From Streptomyces asiaticus (lineage in GTDB: Bacteria; Actinomycetota; Actinomycetes; Streptomycetales; Streptomycetaceae): 64,000 nucleotides of DNA. Positions within the stretch are counted from its first letter, which is position 1, and each line of letters starts with the position of its first letter. The position numbers were made by a program, and so were the translations under genes. The stretch is taken from the NCBI RefSeq assembly GCF_018138715.1, contig NZ_JAGSHX010000001.1, forward strand, positions 682,001-746,000. The letters are read 5' to 3'. Positions 52,414-62,273 of the stretch are shown piece after piece. Below the pieces are notes generated by a model that ran no database searches, had not been told where the DNA came from, and saw only the letters and a program-made list of their open reading frames with translations.

Positions 52414-54624
52414 ATGGCCACCTTCTTGCACTGGATCGGTCGGACCGCTTTCAAGCGGCGCTGGCTGGTGCTTCTCTTCTGGGGCATCGTCGTTGCCGCG
52501 GTGGGCGGCGCCGCCGCGCAGACCACCAGCGGTTCGTCGTCCGCCATCACCCTGCCCGGCACCGAGTCACAACGCGCGAACGACCTGCTGGGCGACAAAT
52601 TCCCCGAGGTCAACGCGAGCGGCGCCACCGCCCGCGTGGTGCTGCGGGCCCCGCACGGGGAAAAGATCACGAGCAAGGGCAACCTTGCCTCGGTGGCCGC
52701 GGTCCTGAAGAACCTGGCGGCCTCCTCTTCCCGGGTCAGTACCGTCAGTGACCCCTTCAAGAGCGGAACCATCAGTAAGGACGGTGCGACCGCCTACACC
52801 ACGGTCACGTACCGGATCACTCCCGGGGAGCTCACCGATCGTGACCACGAGCGACTCGACGACGCTCTGGGCGAGGGCAGGAAGACCGGCCTGACGGTCG
52901 AAGCCTCCGGCAACGCGGTCGCCACGGAAGAGGAAAGCAGCTCGGCCGAAGCCATCGGCTTCGCCTTGGCGGCGGTCATCCTCCTCATCACCCTCGGCTC
53001 ATTGATCGCCGCGGGTCTTCCGCTGCTGACGGCCGTGGTCGGAGTGGGCATCAGCCTCTCCGCGATCACAGTGCTGAGCCCGGTCTTCGATCTGAACAGC
53101 AGCACGTCGGCACTCGCCTCGATGCTGGGCATCGCGGTCGGGATCGACTACGCGCTGTTCATCGTCTCCCGCTACCGCTCCGAACGTGCCGCAGGCCACG
53201 ACGCCTGCGAGGCAGCGGGCCGGGCGAACGGCACCGCGGGGTCGGCCGTCGTCTTCGCCGGCCTCACCGTCATGATCGCCCTCGTCGGTCTGGCCGTGGT
53301 CAACCTCCCGGTGCTGACCGCCATGGGCATCACCGCCGCCGGAGCCGTCGCCGTCGCCGTCCTCGTCGCCATCACGCTGATCCCGGCCATGCTCGGCTTC
53401 GCCCCCGAACGCGTCCGCGGGCGCTCCCGCGACCACGCGGACAGCCGCGACAACCGTGAGAGCAAGGCACCGTTCGGCCGACGGTGGGTCACGGCCGTGA
53501 CGCGCCGACCGGTGCGGGTTCTCCTCTCGTGCGTGGCAGCACTGATCGTGCTCGCGCTCCCGGTCACCGGGCTGGAACTCGGACTGCCCGACGACGGCTC
53601 CAAGCCGCCGTCCACCACTCAGCGCAAGGCATACGACATGCTCGCGCAGTCCTTCGGAAAGGGCTTCAACGGCCCCCTGACCGTGGTCGTCACCGACCAA
53701 GCCGCGGCCACCGCCAAAAAAGCCGCCGCCACCATGGGCTCGAAGATCCGCGAACTGGACGACGTGGCCGTGGCGACCCCCGCCGTGTTCAACACCTCCG
53801 GTGACACGGCCATCATCACCGTCATCCCCGACAGCGCGCCGTCCGACGACGCGACCAAGGACCTCGTCGCCAACGTCCGTTCCCTGGCGGCGACGACGGA
53901 GCGCTCCATCGGCGCCCGGAGCATGGTCACCGGCACCGCCGCGCTGAACATCGACGTCTCCGACAAGTTCAGCGCCGCCCTGATGCCCTACCTCCTGGTC
54001 GTCGTCGGACTGGCCTTCCTGGTCCTGATCCTCGTCTTCCGCTCCCTGCTCGTGCCGTTGAAGGCGGCACTGGGCTTCCTGCTGTCCGTCCTGGCCTCGC
54101 TCGGCGCCGTGGTTGCCGTCTTCCAGTGGGGGTGGCTGAAGGACCTGTTCGGCGTCGAACAGCCCGGGCCGATCATGAGCCTGATGCCCATCCTCACCGT
54201 CGGCATCGTCTTCGGCCTGGCCATGGACTACCAGGTCTTCCTGGTCACCCGCATCCGTGAGGCATACGTCCACGGCGCCGATCCGCGTCAGGCCGTCGTC
54301 ACGGGCTTCGAGCACAGCGCCAAGGTCATCACAGCCGCGGCCCTCATCATGATCTGCGTGTTCGCGGGCTTCATGAGCTCCACCGACTCCGTCATCGCGG
54401 CCCTCGGACTCGGTCTCGCGGTCGCTGTCGCCCTCGACGCCTTCATCGTCCGCATGACCATCGTGCCGGCGGCCCTGGCTCTCCTCGGCCGCCGGGCGTG
54501 GTCCCTGCCTGCCTGGATCGACCGTGTCCTGCCCATCGTCGACATCGAAGGCGAACAGTTGGCCAAGTCCCCAGCGGTCGGCGTGCGGCCAGAATCCGCG
54601 ACCGAACTCAGCCCCCGGCACTGA
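52414..54624 (+). CDS. MMPL-family (RND) exporter
   Basis: A 736-residue, 12-span RND pump. Two repeats are visible, each a leading helix, a large extracytoplasmic domain and five more spans. The conserved GIAVGIDYALFIVSRYRSE (first repeat) and VFGLAMDYQVFLVTRIREA (second) carry the Asp-Tyr proton-relay pairs. Members export lipids, siderophores, pigments or drugs. It is divergent from the two-component pair, a common streptomycete arrangement for a stress-induced exporter. ATG 52414, with GAAAG about 12 bases upstream. Confidence 0.95.
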   Translation: MATFLHWIGRTAFKRRWLVLLFWGIVVAAVGGAAAQTTSGSSSAITLPGTESQRANDLLGDKFPEVNASGATARVVLRAPHGEKITSKGNLASVAAVLKNLAASSSRVSTVSDPFKSGTISKDGATAYTTVTYRITPGELTDRDHERLDDALGEGRKTGLTVEASGNAVATEEESSSAEAIGFALAAVILLITLGSLIAAGLPLLTAVVGVGISLSAITVLSPVFDLNSSTSALASMLGIAVGIDYALFIVSRYRSERAAGHDACEAAGRANGTAGSAVVFAGLTVMIALVGLAVVNLPVLTAMGITAAGAVAVAVLVAITLIPAMLGFAPERVRGRSRDHADSRDNRESKAPFGRRWVTAVTRRPVRVLLSCVAALIVLALPVTGLELGLPDDGSKPPSTTQRKAYDMLAQSFGKGFNGPLTVVVTDQAAATAKKAAATMGSKIRELDDVAVATPAVFNTSGDTAIITVIPDSAPSDDATKDLVANVRSLAATTERSIGARSMVTGTAALNIDVSDKFSAALMPYLLVVVGLAFLVLILVFRSLLVPLKAALGFLLSVLASLGAVVAVFQWGWLKDLFGVEQPGPIMSLMPILTVGIVFGLAMDYQVFLVTRIREAYVHGADPRQAVVTGFEHSAKVITAAALIMICVFAGFMSSTDSVIAALGLGLAVAVALDAFIVRMTIVPAALALLGRRAWSLPAWIDRVLPIVDIEGEQLAKSPAVGVRPESATELSPRH

Positions 54625-54893
54625 CCCGATCCGGGCTGGACGGTGATGCGTGAGCTGTTCCGCGCGGTGACACCGGCTGCGCGACCGGGGAGCTCACCTG
54701 CTGTGGCGGCCGGCATCGTCCAGCTCCAGCCCGAGAGCCTCGAACAGCACGTCCAACCGGTCCCGGACCAGCATCGCCGGTGTGTCCTTCGGACACGCGG
54801 CCTGCGCCGTCCGCGCTGTCCTCGCCGGATCCGCTGATAGCGCCGACGCGGCCGGGATCTGGCGGCCGGCACACGGCGGCCGCCACGCCCGGT

Positions 54894-55385
54894 TCACACC
54901 AGGCAGATACCGCCGCCCGGCACCGGCCGGATCGGAAACGGAACACGTGGGCTCACACGGCGGGACGGCGGGGCACGCTCACCACGGCGCGGTGGCGTCC
55001 GGAAAGCGACGGCGGTGCGCCCGGGATCACCCGCCGGAATCAGCGGCAGACGCCGAACAGCGGCCATCGGTCCGGGCAGCCGGAGGGCGAGCCGCTGCCG
55101 CCCGGCGGTGGCAAGCGTCCGCAAGGGCCTCAGCACCGCGTCCATCACCCCGAGCAGCCGGGCGGCGGTCACAACCGTTGCCGCGTGTCCGACCGGCATC
55201 TCCCAGGAGGGATGACCGGACGCGGCGGTGTATTCCAGCCAGCCCACCCCCGCACGGGAGCCCGCTGCCGCGCACACGCCGGGCAGCGTATAGCCGAGGT
55301 GAAGGGCGAGCTGGGCGCCGCCCAGCGCGGCGAGCACTTGCTGGGGAGCGAGCGGGCGGCGGGCACACAGCAGGGAGCTCGCATT
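54894..55385 (-). pseudogene. Remnant of a small membrane protein
   Basis: Reads VLAALGGAQLALHLGYTLPG and HAATVVTAARLLGVMDAVLR, then a basic Pro/Arg tail, resembling streptomycete copper-cluster membrane proteins. No start codon precedes it: the frame is closed at about 55385 where the SulP relic begins. 54625-54893, between it and the MMPL gene, has only short frames I could not assign. Confidence 0.4.
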
Positions 55386-55499
55386 GCGTCACCGCCTCCG
55401 AGGTCCACCTGGTTCCCGTCTCGCTCTCGCGGGCAGACGCGGGCCCCCGCGGGTACGCAGCGTATTTCGCGGGGGCGGCGCCTCATCGGGCGGGAATGA

Positions 55500-55880
55500 G
55501 CCGAACCGGATCGACGCCATCGGCGTCAGGATCGGCTCGTGTCGGGTGTCAGTCGTCTCCATGTGGATGTGCGAGGTCTCCCACGCGGTTTTGGCGATGG
55601 CGAGGACCAGGCCGATCAGTACGCCCTCGAACATACTCACCGCCACGATCGCCACGGCGGTGACCGCCAGGATTACGGTCTCGCCTCGGTGCTCCTGCCA
55701 TAGCGGGCGCAGTTGCTTGAGCGGCAGCAGCTTGAAGCCGGTGCGCGGGCCACCGGCGAGGTCCGGGCACGAGGAGCGGCGGCTGCCTGAGACTGCGGAG
55801 GAGAGCCTGAGCGCTCGGGAGGCCAGCATGCCGACAAACACCAGCGAGACGGCCACGGGTGAGGCCGGTACGTCTCGCAT
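55500..55880 (-). pseudogene. SulP-family anion transporter relic
   Basis: Minus-strand pieces SPVAVSLVFVGMLASRAL, FKLLPLKQLRPLWQEHRGET and AIVAVSMFEGVLIGLVLAIA are the late spans of a SulP permease, near the STAS junction. Neither end is present; the upstream end stops in the TetR operator region. Confidence 0.65.
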
Positions 55881-55903
55881 GAGACATGATTGTCTCATGC
55901 GAG
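55874..55903. promoter_or_regulatory. TetR operator, 13-bp perfect inverted repeat
   Basis: Arms CTCGCATGAGACA and TGTCTCATGCGAG around TGAT, ending 13 bases before the regulator's ATG. Position and size are right for an autoregulatory TetR site that would also control the coupled exporter. Confidence 0.85.
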
Positions 55904-55916
55904 CTATGGTTGTCGC

Positions 55917-56471
55917 ATGAGTCTTGACCGCGACGACGTGTTGCGCGAAGCCGCCGCCCTGCTCACCCGCAGGGCCACCGCCTCGATGGACGACATCGCC
56001 AAGGCGGCGGGGATCAGCCGCGCCACGCTCCACCGACACTTCGCCGGGCGCGACGCGCTCATCAGGGCGCTGGAGGAGCTGTGCATCGAGCGTTCCGAGG
56101 CGGCGCTGGACACGGCCCGCATCGAGGAGGGCGACGCGGTCGAGGCGCTGCGCCGGCTCGTGGCGGCCCTTCAGCCGGTCTCCGGCTTCCTCGCCTTTCT
56201 CTATGGCGAGAACCAGCTCTTCGAGGGCGAGGAGGTCAACGCGGGCTGGGCGCGGCTCGACGCCCGCCTGACCGCGCTCTTCCGGCGCGGTCAGGAGCAG
56301 GGGAACTTCCGTATCGACCTGACACCGGTGTGGCTGGCGGAGGCCCTGTGCGGGCTGATGGCGTCGGCCGCGTGGGGCGTCTACGACGGGCGGCTCGCCA
56401 CCAAGGACGTGGAGTACATGGTGCTGGAGCTGCTGCTCGGCGGCGCGCGGCGGGGGAGCGGGGACGCATGA
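55917..56471 (+). CDS. TetR-family repressor
   Basis: A 184-residue regulator. The HTH is ASMDDIAKAAGISRATLHRHFAG-type, with ALIRALEEL following; the C-terminal ligand domain is divergent, as usual. ATG 55917 is chosen because the frame upstream covers the operator. Only 13 bases separate the operator from the start, so the mRNA may be nearly leaderless. It is coupled (ATGA) to the DHA2 exporter, whose substrate probably is its inducer. Confidence 0.93.
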   Translation: MSLDRDDVLREAAALLTRRATASMDDIAKAAGISRATLHRHFAGRDALIRALEELCIERSEAALDTARIEEGDAVEALRRLVAALQPVSGFLAFLYGENQLFEGEEVNAGWARLDARLTALFRRGQEQGNFRIDLTPVWLAEALCGLMASAAWGVYDGRLATKDVEYMVLELLLGGARRGSGDA

Positions 56472-58003
56472 GCGGGAGCCCTGTCGAGGTCAGGGAGGAG
56501 AGCGCGGAGGCGGAGGCGCGGCCCGGCCGTTGGCTGGCGCTCGCCGTGCTCGTCCTCGCCGTCCTCCTGGTCGCCGTCGACGCGACCGTCCTGGGGCTGG
56601 CGACTCCGTTCCTGAGTGAGGATCTCGGGCCCTCCGGCACCCAGCTGCTGTGGATCGGTGACATATATTCCTTCGTCATCGCGGGCCTGCTGGTCTCCAT
56701 GGGCGGCCTCGGCGACCGCATCGGCCGCAAGAAGCTGCTGCTCGGCGGCTCGGTGGCCTTCGGAGCCGTGTCCGCGCTGACGGCGTACGCGCAGAGCGCG
56801 GAGATGATGATCGGCGCGCGGGCGCTGCTCGGCGTCGCCGGCGCGACCCTCATGCCCTCCACCCTCGCCCTCATCCGCAACCTCTTCCAGGACCCCCGGG
56901 AGCGCAGCCTGGCCGTCGGCATCTGGGGGGCGACAGCCTCGGCGGGCACGGCCGTCGGCCCGGTCCTCGGCGGCTTTCTGCTCGAACACTTCTGGTGGGG
57001 CTCGGTCTTCCTGATCAACCTCCCCGTCATGGTGCTCCTCGTGATCGTCGGGACGAAGCTGCTCCCCGAGTCGCGTGACCCGGCGCCCGGCCCGTGGGAC
57101 CTGCCCAGCGTGCTGCTCTCCCTCGTCGGCATGATCGGCGTCGTCTACGCGGTCAAGGAGGCGGCGGTGTACGGAGTGCGCGGGGACATCGCGGCCACGG
57201 GCATGGTCGGGGTGCTGGCCCTGGGGTGGTTCGTACGGCGGCAGCTGACGCTCCCCGCCCCCCTGCTGGACATGCGACTCTTCCGGCACCGGGGGTTCTC
57301 GGGCGCGGTCCTCGCCGACCTGTTCACCGTCCTCGGCCTCTCCGGGCTGGTCTTCTTCCTGTCCCAGTACCTGCAACTGGTGCAGGGCCGGGACCCGCTG
57401 GAGGCCGGACTCGCCGAACTCCCCACGGCGGCCGGGGCCGTGCTGGCAGGGCTGCTGGCGGGACGCGCCGCCCGCCGCTTCTCCGTGCGGGCGGTGGTCT
57501 CAGGCGGCCTGGCGGCGATCGGGCTCGCTCTCGCCGCTCTCCTCTGGCTGCGCACCGATACCGGTTACCCCCTCCTCGGAGCGGTGCTGCTGGTGGTCGG
57601 TGTCGGCGCGGGCCTGGCGTTCACCGTCACCGCCGACGTGATCCTCTCCACCGTGCCGAAGAACCAGGCAGGAGCCGCGTCCGCGGTATCGGAGACCGCG
57701 TACGAACTGGGCGCGGCGCTCGGCATCGCCGTGCTCGGCTCCATCGTGACCGGTGCCTACCGCGGCTTCACCCCGCCGGTGGGGGTGCCGGGCCCGGCGG
57801 CCGAGAGGGCGGACGACTCGATCGGCGGCGCCGTCGAGGCGGCCGCCGCGCTGCCGTCCGAGACGGGCACGGCCTTGCTGGCCACGGCGAAGGACGCGTT
57901 CGTCGACGGCCTGCGGATCGCGGCCGGCGTCGGTGCGGGCGTACTCCTGGCGACCGCGGTGGCGGCGTGGTTCCTGCTGCGCCGTCAGCGACTGGACGGC
58001 TAG
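56468..58003 (+). CDS. DHA2-type (14-span) MFS drug exporter
   Basis: A 511-residue QacA/EmrB-like antiporter. Motif A is GGLGDRIGRKKLLLGG; motif C of antiporters appears as WGATASAGTAVGPVLGGFLL; motif D1 covers VDATVLGLATPFLSEDLG. Fourteen hydrophobic stretches can be counted. Coupled to the TetR gene by ATGA. It probably gives resistance to a cationic or aromatic drug. Confidence 0.94.
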   Translation: MSGSPVEVREESAEAEARPGRWLALAVLVLAVLLVAVDATVLGLATPFLSEDLGPSGTQLLWIGDIYSFVIAGLLVSMGGLGDRIGRKKLLLGGSVAFGAVSALTAYAQSAEMMIGARALLGVAGATLMPSTLALIRNLFQDPRERSLAVGIWGATASAGTAVGPVLGGFLLEHFWWGSVFLINLPVMVLLVIVGTKLLPESRDPAPGPWDLPSVLLSLVGMIGVVYAVKEAAVYGVRGDIAATGMVGVLALGWFVRRQLTLPAPLLDMRLFRHRGFSGAVLADLFTVLGLSGLVFFLSQYLQLVQGRDPLEAGLAELPTAAGAVLAGLLAGRAARRFSVRAVVSGGLAAIGLALAALLWLRTDTGYPLLGAVLLVVGVGAGLAFTVTADVILSTVPKNQAGAASAVSETAYELGAALGIAVLGSIVTGAYRGFTPPVGVPGPAAERADDSIGGAVEAAAALPSETGTALLATAKDAFVDGLRIAAGVGAGVLLATAVAAWFLLRRQRLDG

Positions 58004-58370
58004 CTGAACGGCGTAGTCGGTCGGCGGCATTCCGACGTCGTCAGGAACGCCCAGGCCCGCCGCCGCGTGGGTGAGCATGCTCGACAGCGCAGCCGGCCAG
58101 AACCGGTCAACGGACGCGTCCTTCGTGGCCTGGCTGCGCAGCACGCGGGGGATGCACGACCGGGCGGCCGTGCGGTTCGCCGTCGGTGCGGCGGGAGATC
58201 AGTTCACCCAACGACAGATCCGCGCCGTCATGGGCACCACCGGCGACCACGGTCAGCCACGGCTGATCGACCGGCATGTCCTCACCGGGAACAACGGCAC
58301 GTGGACCGCTTCGCGGCGCCAGATGAACAGCGCGGGCGGGGATCTCCGTCCGGTTCGTACCGCCGGCCGC
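58004..58370. other. Gap without supported gene
   Basis: A minus-strand stretch at about 58030-58140 (SQATKDASVDRFWPAALSSM) and a plus-strand stretch at 58071-58330 both look protein-like, but neither has a start, ribosome site or recognised family. The piece may be a relic. Confidence 0.35.
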
Positions 58371-59183
58371 TCAGGCGCGCCGCAGCGTCGCGGTGGCGAT
58401 CTCCAGGAAGTCGCGCAGCAGTTGGTTCTCGCGCCGGTCCGCGGCGACGGTCAGACAGGTCTCCGCCCCTGGGGCATCCGTGACGGGGAGGTGGACGAGG
58501 CCGGGGCGGGAGTAGGAGCGCGCGGCGCTGATGGAGATGAGCGCGATACCGTGCCCGGCGGCGATGAGCTCGAACTTCTCCTCGATGGAGGACATCGGCC
58601 GCGTCGTCGCCGTGATCATCTTCTCGCCGTCGAGGTCGGCGCAGATGAGCTTCTCGCGGCGCGCCAGCGGATGCGTCGCGGGCATGCAGGCGACCCTGGG
58701 CTCGTGGCCGATGGGGATGGTGCGCAACCCCGAGTCGTCGAAGGGCTGTCGCAGGTATGCGACCTGGGCCCGGCCGTCCCGGAGCGGCGCGTCCGCTTGC
58801 CACCAGTGGGCCGGGACGACGTCGGTCTCGACGTCCGGGTGGCGCGAGGTGAAGGCCCGGATCGCGGCCGACACATGCAGTCCGGGGGAGAAGGCGACAA
58901 CGAGGCGCTGGGCGCCCCGCTCGGCGTCGTGTACGCGCCGCACCGCCGCGTCGACCGCCCCGAGGATCCGCTGTGCCTCCTCGTGGAGCTGCTTCCCGGC
59001 GGGGGTCAGCTCCACGCTGCGGGTGGTCCGTACGAGCAGGGCGCACTCCAACTCCTGCTCGAACGCCTTGATTTGGCGGCTGAGGACCGGCTGGGCGATG
59101 AAGAGCTGCTCTGCGGCCCGGCCGAAGTGGCGGTGCTCGGCCACCGCGGCGAAATAGCGGAGCTTGCGCAGATCGAGATCCAT
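58371..59183 (-). CDS. LysR-family regulator
   Basis: A 270-residue LysR protein. The N-terminal HTH reads LRYFAAVAEHRHFGRAAEQL with FIAQPVLSRQIKAFEQEL, and the periplasmic-binding-like effector domain follows. It is slightly shorter than the usual 290-300. Divergent from the NmrA-like gene, with a 68-base shared promoter in which AAGGTAT is repeated directly at 59190-59196 and 59209-59215. It should regulate the NmrA/SDR pair. Confidence 0.94.
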   Translation of the reverse strand: MDLDLRKLRYFAAVAEHRHFGRAAEQLFIAQPVLSRQIKAFEQELECALLVRTTRSVELTPAGKQLHEEAQRILGAVDAAVRRVHDAERGAQRLVVAFSPGLHVSAAIRAFTSRHPDVETDVVPAHWWQADAPLRDGRAQVAYLRQPFDDSGLRTIPIGHEPRVACMPATHPLARREKLICADLDGEKMITATTRPMSSIEEKFELIAAGHGIALISISAARSYSRPGLVHLPVTDAPGAETCLTVAADRRENQLLRDFLEIATATLRRA

Positions 59184-59251
59184 GCCCTTAAGGTATCAAT
59201 CGCCGGAGAAGGTATTGGACGCTACGGGTCGCCCGCCCCGAGACTCATCAC

Positions 59252-60148
59252 ATGATCGTGATTACCGCTCCCACCGGCCAGATCGGCGGCCGGGTCTTGG
59301 GAATTCTGCTCAATGAGGCCCCCGAGCGCGGCGAAGAGCTGCGTGTCATCGTGCGCGACCCGGGGAAGCTCCCCGACGCCGTCCGCGACCGCGTCGACGT
59401 CGTCACCGGCTCGCACGGCGACGCCGAGGTCGTCGACCGGGCCTTCGCCGGCGCGGACGCCGTCTTCTGGCTGGCCCCGCCGCACCCGCAGGCGCCGAGT
59501 CTGGACGACGCCTACTCCGGGTTCACCCGCGCCGCCGCGAAGGCGTTCACGGCCCACGGGGTCGGACACGTCGTCGGCGTCTCGGCGCTCGGCCGCGGCA
59601 CTCCCGCCGCCGGCCGCGCCGGGCATGTGACGGCGTCGCTGGCCATGGACGACCTCATCGCGGGCACGGGCGTGGCCTACCGGGCGCTCGCCTGCCCCAG
59701 CTTCATGGACAACCTGCTGCGGCAGGTGGCCTCGATCCGCGACGACGGCGTGTTCACCGACACCGCCGCCGCCGACCGCACGGCACCGATGGCCACCACC
59801 GGGGACATCGCCGCGGCCGCCGCCGGACTGCTGCTCGACCGCTCGTGGACAGGGGCGGGCGAGGCCCCGGTGCTGGGCCCCGAGGACCTTTCGGCGAACG
59901 ACATGGTGCGCATCATGTCCGAGGTGCTCGGCCGTCCGATCCGCTACCAGCGGCAGTCGCTGGAGGACCTCCGCGCCGCATTCACCGGGCGCGGCGTCGG
60001 CGACGCCATCGTGCAGGGCTACGTCGACATGATGCGCGCCAAGGACGACGGCATCGACCTGGGCGTGCGGCGCACGCCCGAGACCGCGAGTCCGACGACC
60101 TTCCGCCAGTGGTGCGAAGAGGTCCTCAAGCCGGCGGTCCAGGCGTGA
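59252..60148 (+). CDS. NmrA-like NAD(P)-binding protein
   Basis: A 298-residue atypical SDR. The dinucleotide motif is ITAPTGQIGGRVL at the N-terminus. No catalytic Tyr-x3-Lys is evident, which is typical of NmrA/QOR2-like redox sensors and isoflavone-reductase-like proteins. LAPPHPQAPSLDDAY and LACPSFMDNLLRQ are family-like segments. Its TGA overlaps the GTG of the SDR gene. Confidence 0.9.
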   Translation: MIVITAPTGQIGGRVLGILLNEAPERGEELRVIVRDPGKLPDAVRDRVDVVTGSHGDAEVVDRAFAGADAVFWLAPPHPQAPSLDDAYSGFTRAAAKAFTAHGVGHVVGVSALGRGTPAAGRAGHVTASLAMDDLIAGTGVAYRALACPSFMDNLLRQVASIRDDGVFTDTAAADRTAPMATTGDIAAAAAGLLLDRSWTGAGEAPVLGPEDLSANDMVRIMSEVLGRPIRYQRQSLEDLRAAFTGRGVGDAIVQGYVDMMRAKDDGIDLGVRRTPETASPTTFRQWCEEVLKPAVQA

Positions 60149-60837
60149 ACGCCCCCAGGACCGCGCTCATCGTCGGCGCGTCCCGCACCCTCGGACTCGG
60201 CCTCGCCACCGAGTACGCGCACCGCGGCTGGAACGTCATCGGCACCGTCCGGGGCGAGCGGCGCACCGGCCTCCACGACCTGGCCGAGACGTCCGGGGGC
60301 CGGGTCACGGTCGAGTCGATGGACATGACGAAGCCGGAGGAGATCGCCGCGCTGCGCGAGCGCCTGGCGCAGCGCACGCTCGACCTGCTGTTCGTCAACG
60401 CCGCCATCACCAGGGGCAACATTCCGATCGGCGACGTTCCGACGGAGATGTTCACCGAGGTCATGGTCACGAACGCGCTCAGCCCGATGCGCGTGGTCGA
60501 GTCCCTCCGCTCGCTGGTCGCCCCGACCGGGACCATCGGCGTCATGTCCTCACGCCAGGGCAGCCTCGGCATGAATACCAAGGGCGGCCAGGACGTCTAC
60601 CGCGCCAGCAAGTCCGCCCTGAACCAGCTGATGCGCAGCTACGCCGCCCGGTACGCCGAAGCCGCGCACACGCTGTTGCTCATGTGCCCCGGCCACGTCC
60701 GCACCGAGCTCGGCGGCCCGGACGCACCGCTGACCATCGACCAGTCCATCCCGGGCGTGGTGGACACGATCGAACGGCACAGCGGCGAACCGGGTCTGCA
60801 ATTCCTCAACCACCAGGACCAGCTGGTGCCCTGGTAA
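60145..60837 (+). CDS. Short-chain dehydrogenase/reductase
   Basis: A 230-residue classical SDR fold from GTG 60145 (GTGA overlap). The cofactor loop is GASRTLGLGLA, the NNAG equivalent is FVNAAI, catalytic Ser is in GVMSSRQGSLG, and Tyr/Lys are in DVYRASKSALNQLM. Compact size fits NADPH-dependent reductases of the CsgA/sniffer kind. Cotranscribed with the NmrA-like protein under LysR. Confidence 0.92.
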   Translation: MNAPRTALIVGASRTLGLGLATEYAHRGWNVIGTVRGERRTGLHDLAETSGGRVTVESMDMTKPEEIAALRERLAQRTLDLLFVNAAITRGNIPIGDVPTEMFTEVMVTNALSPMRVVESLRSLVAPTGTIGVMSSRQGSLGMNTKGGQDVYRASKSALNQLMRSYAARYAEAAHTLLLMCPGHVRTELGGPDAPLTIDQSIPGVVDTIERHSGEPGLQFLNHQDQLVPW

Positions 60838-60848
60838 CCCAGGTAGTA

Positions 60849-60872
60849 GCCGCCGCACCCGGGTGCGGCGGC
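60849..60872. terminator. Bidirectional terminator
   Basis: A 24-base perfect palindrome with arms GCCGCCGCACCC and GGGTGCGGCGGC, between the convergent SDR and MBL genes (12 bases after one, 15 before the end of the other). Confidence 0.7.
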
Positions 60873-60887
60873 ACCCGGGCCCTTCCC

Positions 60888-61694
60888 TCAACCGGCCCGC
60901 ATCCTTTCGTACAGGGCCGGGTCATGGGCGCAGATGATCGTCAGGTCGGGTTCCGCGCGCCGGTACAGCTCGCCGAGGCGGGCGTGGTTGGCGCGGACCT
61001 GTTTCAGGTCGTACGCGACGGCCGCCTCCATGGTGCGGAGGGCCGCGGGCACGGGGGCCCGGCCGTCGAGGGTGCCGGGGTGGTAGAAGGCGTCCCCGGC
61101 GTGCAGGATCCAGCCGGTGCCGGTGCCGGTGCCGGTGCCGGTGTCGACCGCGACGCAGGCGTGGCCGCGGGTGTGGCCGGGGAGGGCGACCAGGACGATG
61201 CCGGGCGCGACGGAGTCGAGCTCCTTGGCGGCGGCGAACCCGCGCCATGCCTCGCCGTCCGGGCTGTGTTCGACGACGCTGGGGCCGTGCGCCCACTGGG
61301 CCGGGCGGAAGCGGAGGCGTTCGCGCCAGGAGGGGGCGTGGATCGCGCCCTGTGCCTCGGCCGCGGTGACGTGGACGGTGGCGTGCGGAAAGTCGGCGAG
61401 GCCGCCGATGTGGTCGGCGTCGAAGTGGGTGAGGACGATGTGGCGGACGTCGTCGCGCTGGAAGCCGAGCCGTTCGACCTGGCGGGCGGCGGTTTCTTCG
61501 GGGTCCAGGGCCGGTTTGAGGTAGTGGCGGGCCGGGCCCACGCGGCGGCCTTGAGTGGCGATGTCCATGAGGCCGAAGCCGGAGTCGACGAGCACGAGCC
61601 CCTGTGCGTCCGTCTCGAGGAGGAGGACATGGCAGACCAGCTTCGGTCCGCCGCGCAGGCGCATGGTGCCGCAGTTGAGGTGGTGGACCTTCAC
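60888..61694 (-). CDS. MBL-fold metallo-hydrolase with a Thr-Gly repeat
   Basis: A 268-residue MBL protein from GTG 61694, which overlaps the NTF2-like stop (GTGA). Zinc motif HFDADHIGG, second-shell His in LPGHTRGH, Asp in HAGDAFYHP, His in CAHDP. Between strands there is a run of Thr-Gly dipeptides encoded by a hexanucleotide repeat, probably a flexible loop. Substrate unknown; coupled to the NTF2-like protein. Confidence 0.88.
   Translation of the reverse strand: MKVHHLNCGTMRLRGGPKLVCHVLLLETDAQGLVLVDSGFGLMDIATQGRRVGPARHYLKPALDPEETAARQVERLGFQRDDVRHIVLTHFDADHIGGLADFPHATVHVTAAEAQGAIHAPSWRERLRFRPAQWAHGPSVVEHSPDGEAWRGFAAAKELDSVAPGIVLVALPGHTRGHACVAVDTGTGTGTGTGWILHAGDAFYHPGTLDGRAPVPAALRTMEAAVAYDLKQVRANHARLGELYRRAEPDLTIICAHDPALYERMRAG
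61114..61143. repeat. Hexanucleotide tandem repeat (CCGGTG)x5
   Basis: Five in-frame copies inside the MBL gene, coding for repeated Thr-Gly. Length change would add or remove two residues per unit without a frameshift, so it could vary between strains. Confidence 0.85.
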
Positions 61695-62254
61695 GACAGG
61701 TCCGCCTGCGGCGTGTTGACGAGGGCGGGGTGCGGGGTGCCGCCGGCTTCCCTGAGGAGTCCGCGCAGGCAGCGGAAGGCCAGGGGCCAGTTGCGCGGGT
61801 TGCGCAGATTCAGGCCGCCGAGCAGCTGTTTCAGCAGCGTGAGGCTGTCGAAGTAGATCCGCTCGCAGACGAGGTCCTCGCCGCCGTTCCCGTCGTCGTC
61901 GAAGATGAAGTACGCGGTCATGCGGACACGGAAGCGGCTGCCGGTGGGCGGGATCGCGCCCAGCGGGCCGAGGTGCGTGCCCAGCAGCCAGAATTCGACG
62001 ATCACGGCGTCGCCGCTGTGGCGCAGGGCGATGATTTCGTGGTCCTGGTCGGGGAAGGCGCGGCGGCTGTCGTGGTAGTAGCCGCGCACGGCCGTGTCGC
62101 CGTCGTGGACCGTCATGGTGGGGATCAGCTCGTAGCGCGGATGCGGGAAGGTGGCCAGGACGTCGTCCCACTCCTGGCGGACCTCGTCGTGGAAGTGGTC
62201 CAGGACCAGCTTCTGGCGGGACGCGAGGATTTCGTCGCTGATCACGGTGGTCAT
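61691..62254 (-). CDS. NTF2-like (SnoaL-type) protein
   Basis: A 187-residue cone-shaped alpha+beta barrel protein. [23 protein letters not shown] and [13 protein letters not shown] are typical of SnoaL/ester-cyclase-like polyketide tailoring and related hydrolases. The tail ([12 protein letters not shown]) is disordered. It is coupled to the MBL gene. Just upstream (62274-62291) is a CCCCGCC-TTCA-GGCGGGG hairpin that may belong to the neighbouring TnpB element. Confidence 0.85.
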   Translation of the reverse strand: MTTVISDEILASRQKLVLDHFHDEVRQEWDDVLATFPHPRYELIPTMTVHDGDTAVRGYYHDSRRAFPDQDHEIIALRHSGDAVIVEFWLLGTHLGPLGAIPPTGSRFRVRMTAYFIFDDDGNGGEDLVCERIYFDSLTLLKQLLGGLNLRNPRNWPLAFRCLRGLLREAGGTPHPALVNTPQADLS

Positions 62255-62273
62255 CGGGAACCTCCGAGGAAGG

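Noticed and set aside
52999..54621. Minus-strand frame of 540 codons opposite the MMPL gene
   Set aside because: Asp/Gly/His-rich antisense shadow of a transporter gene.
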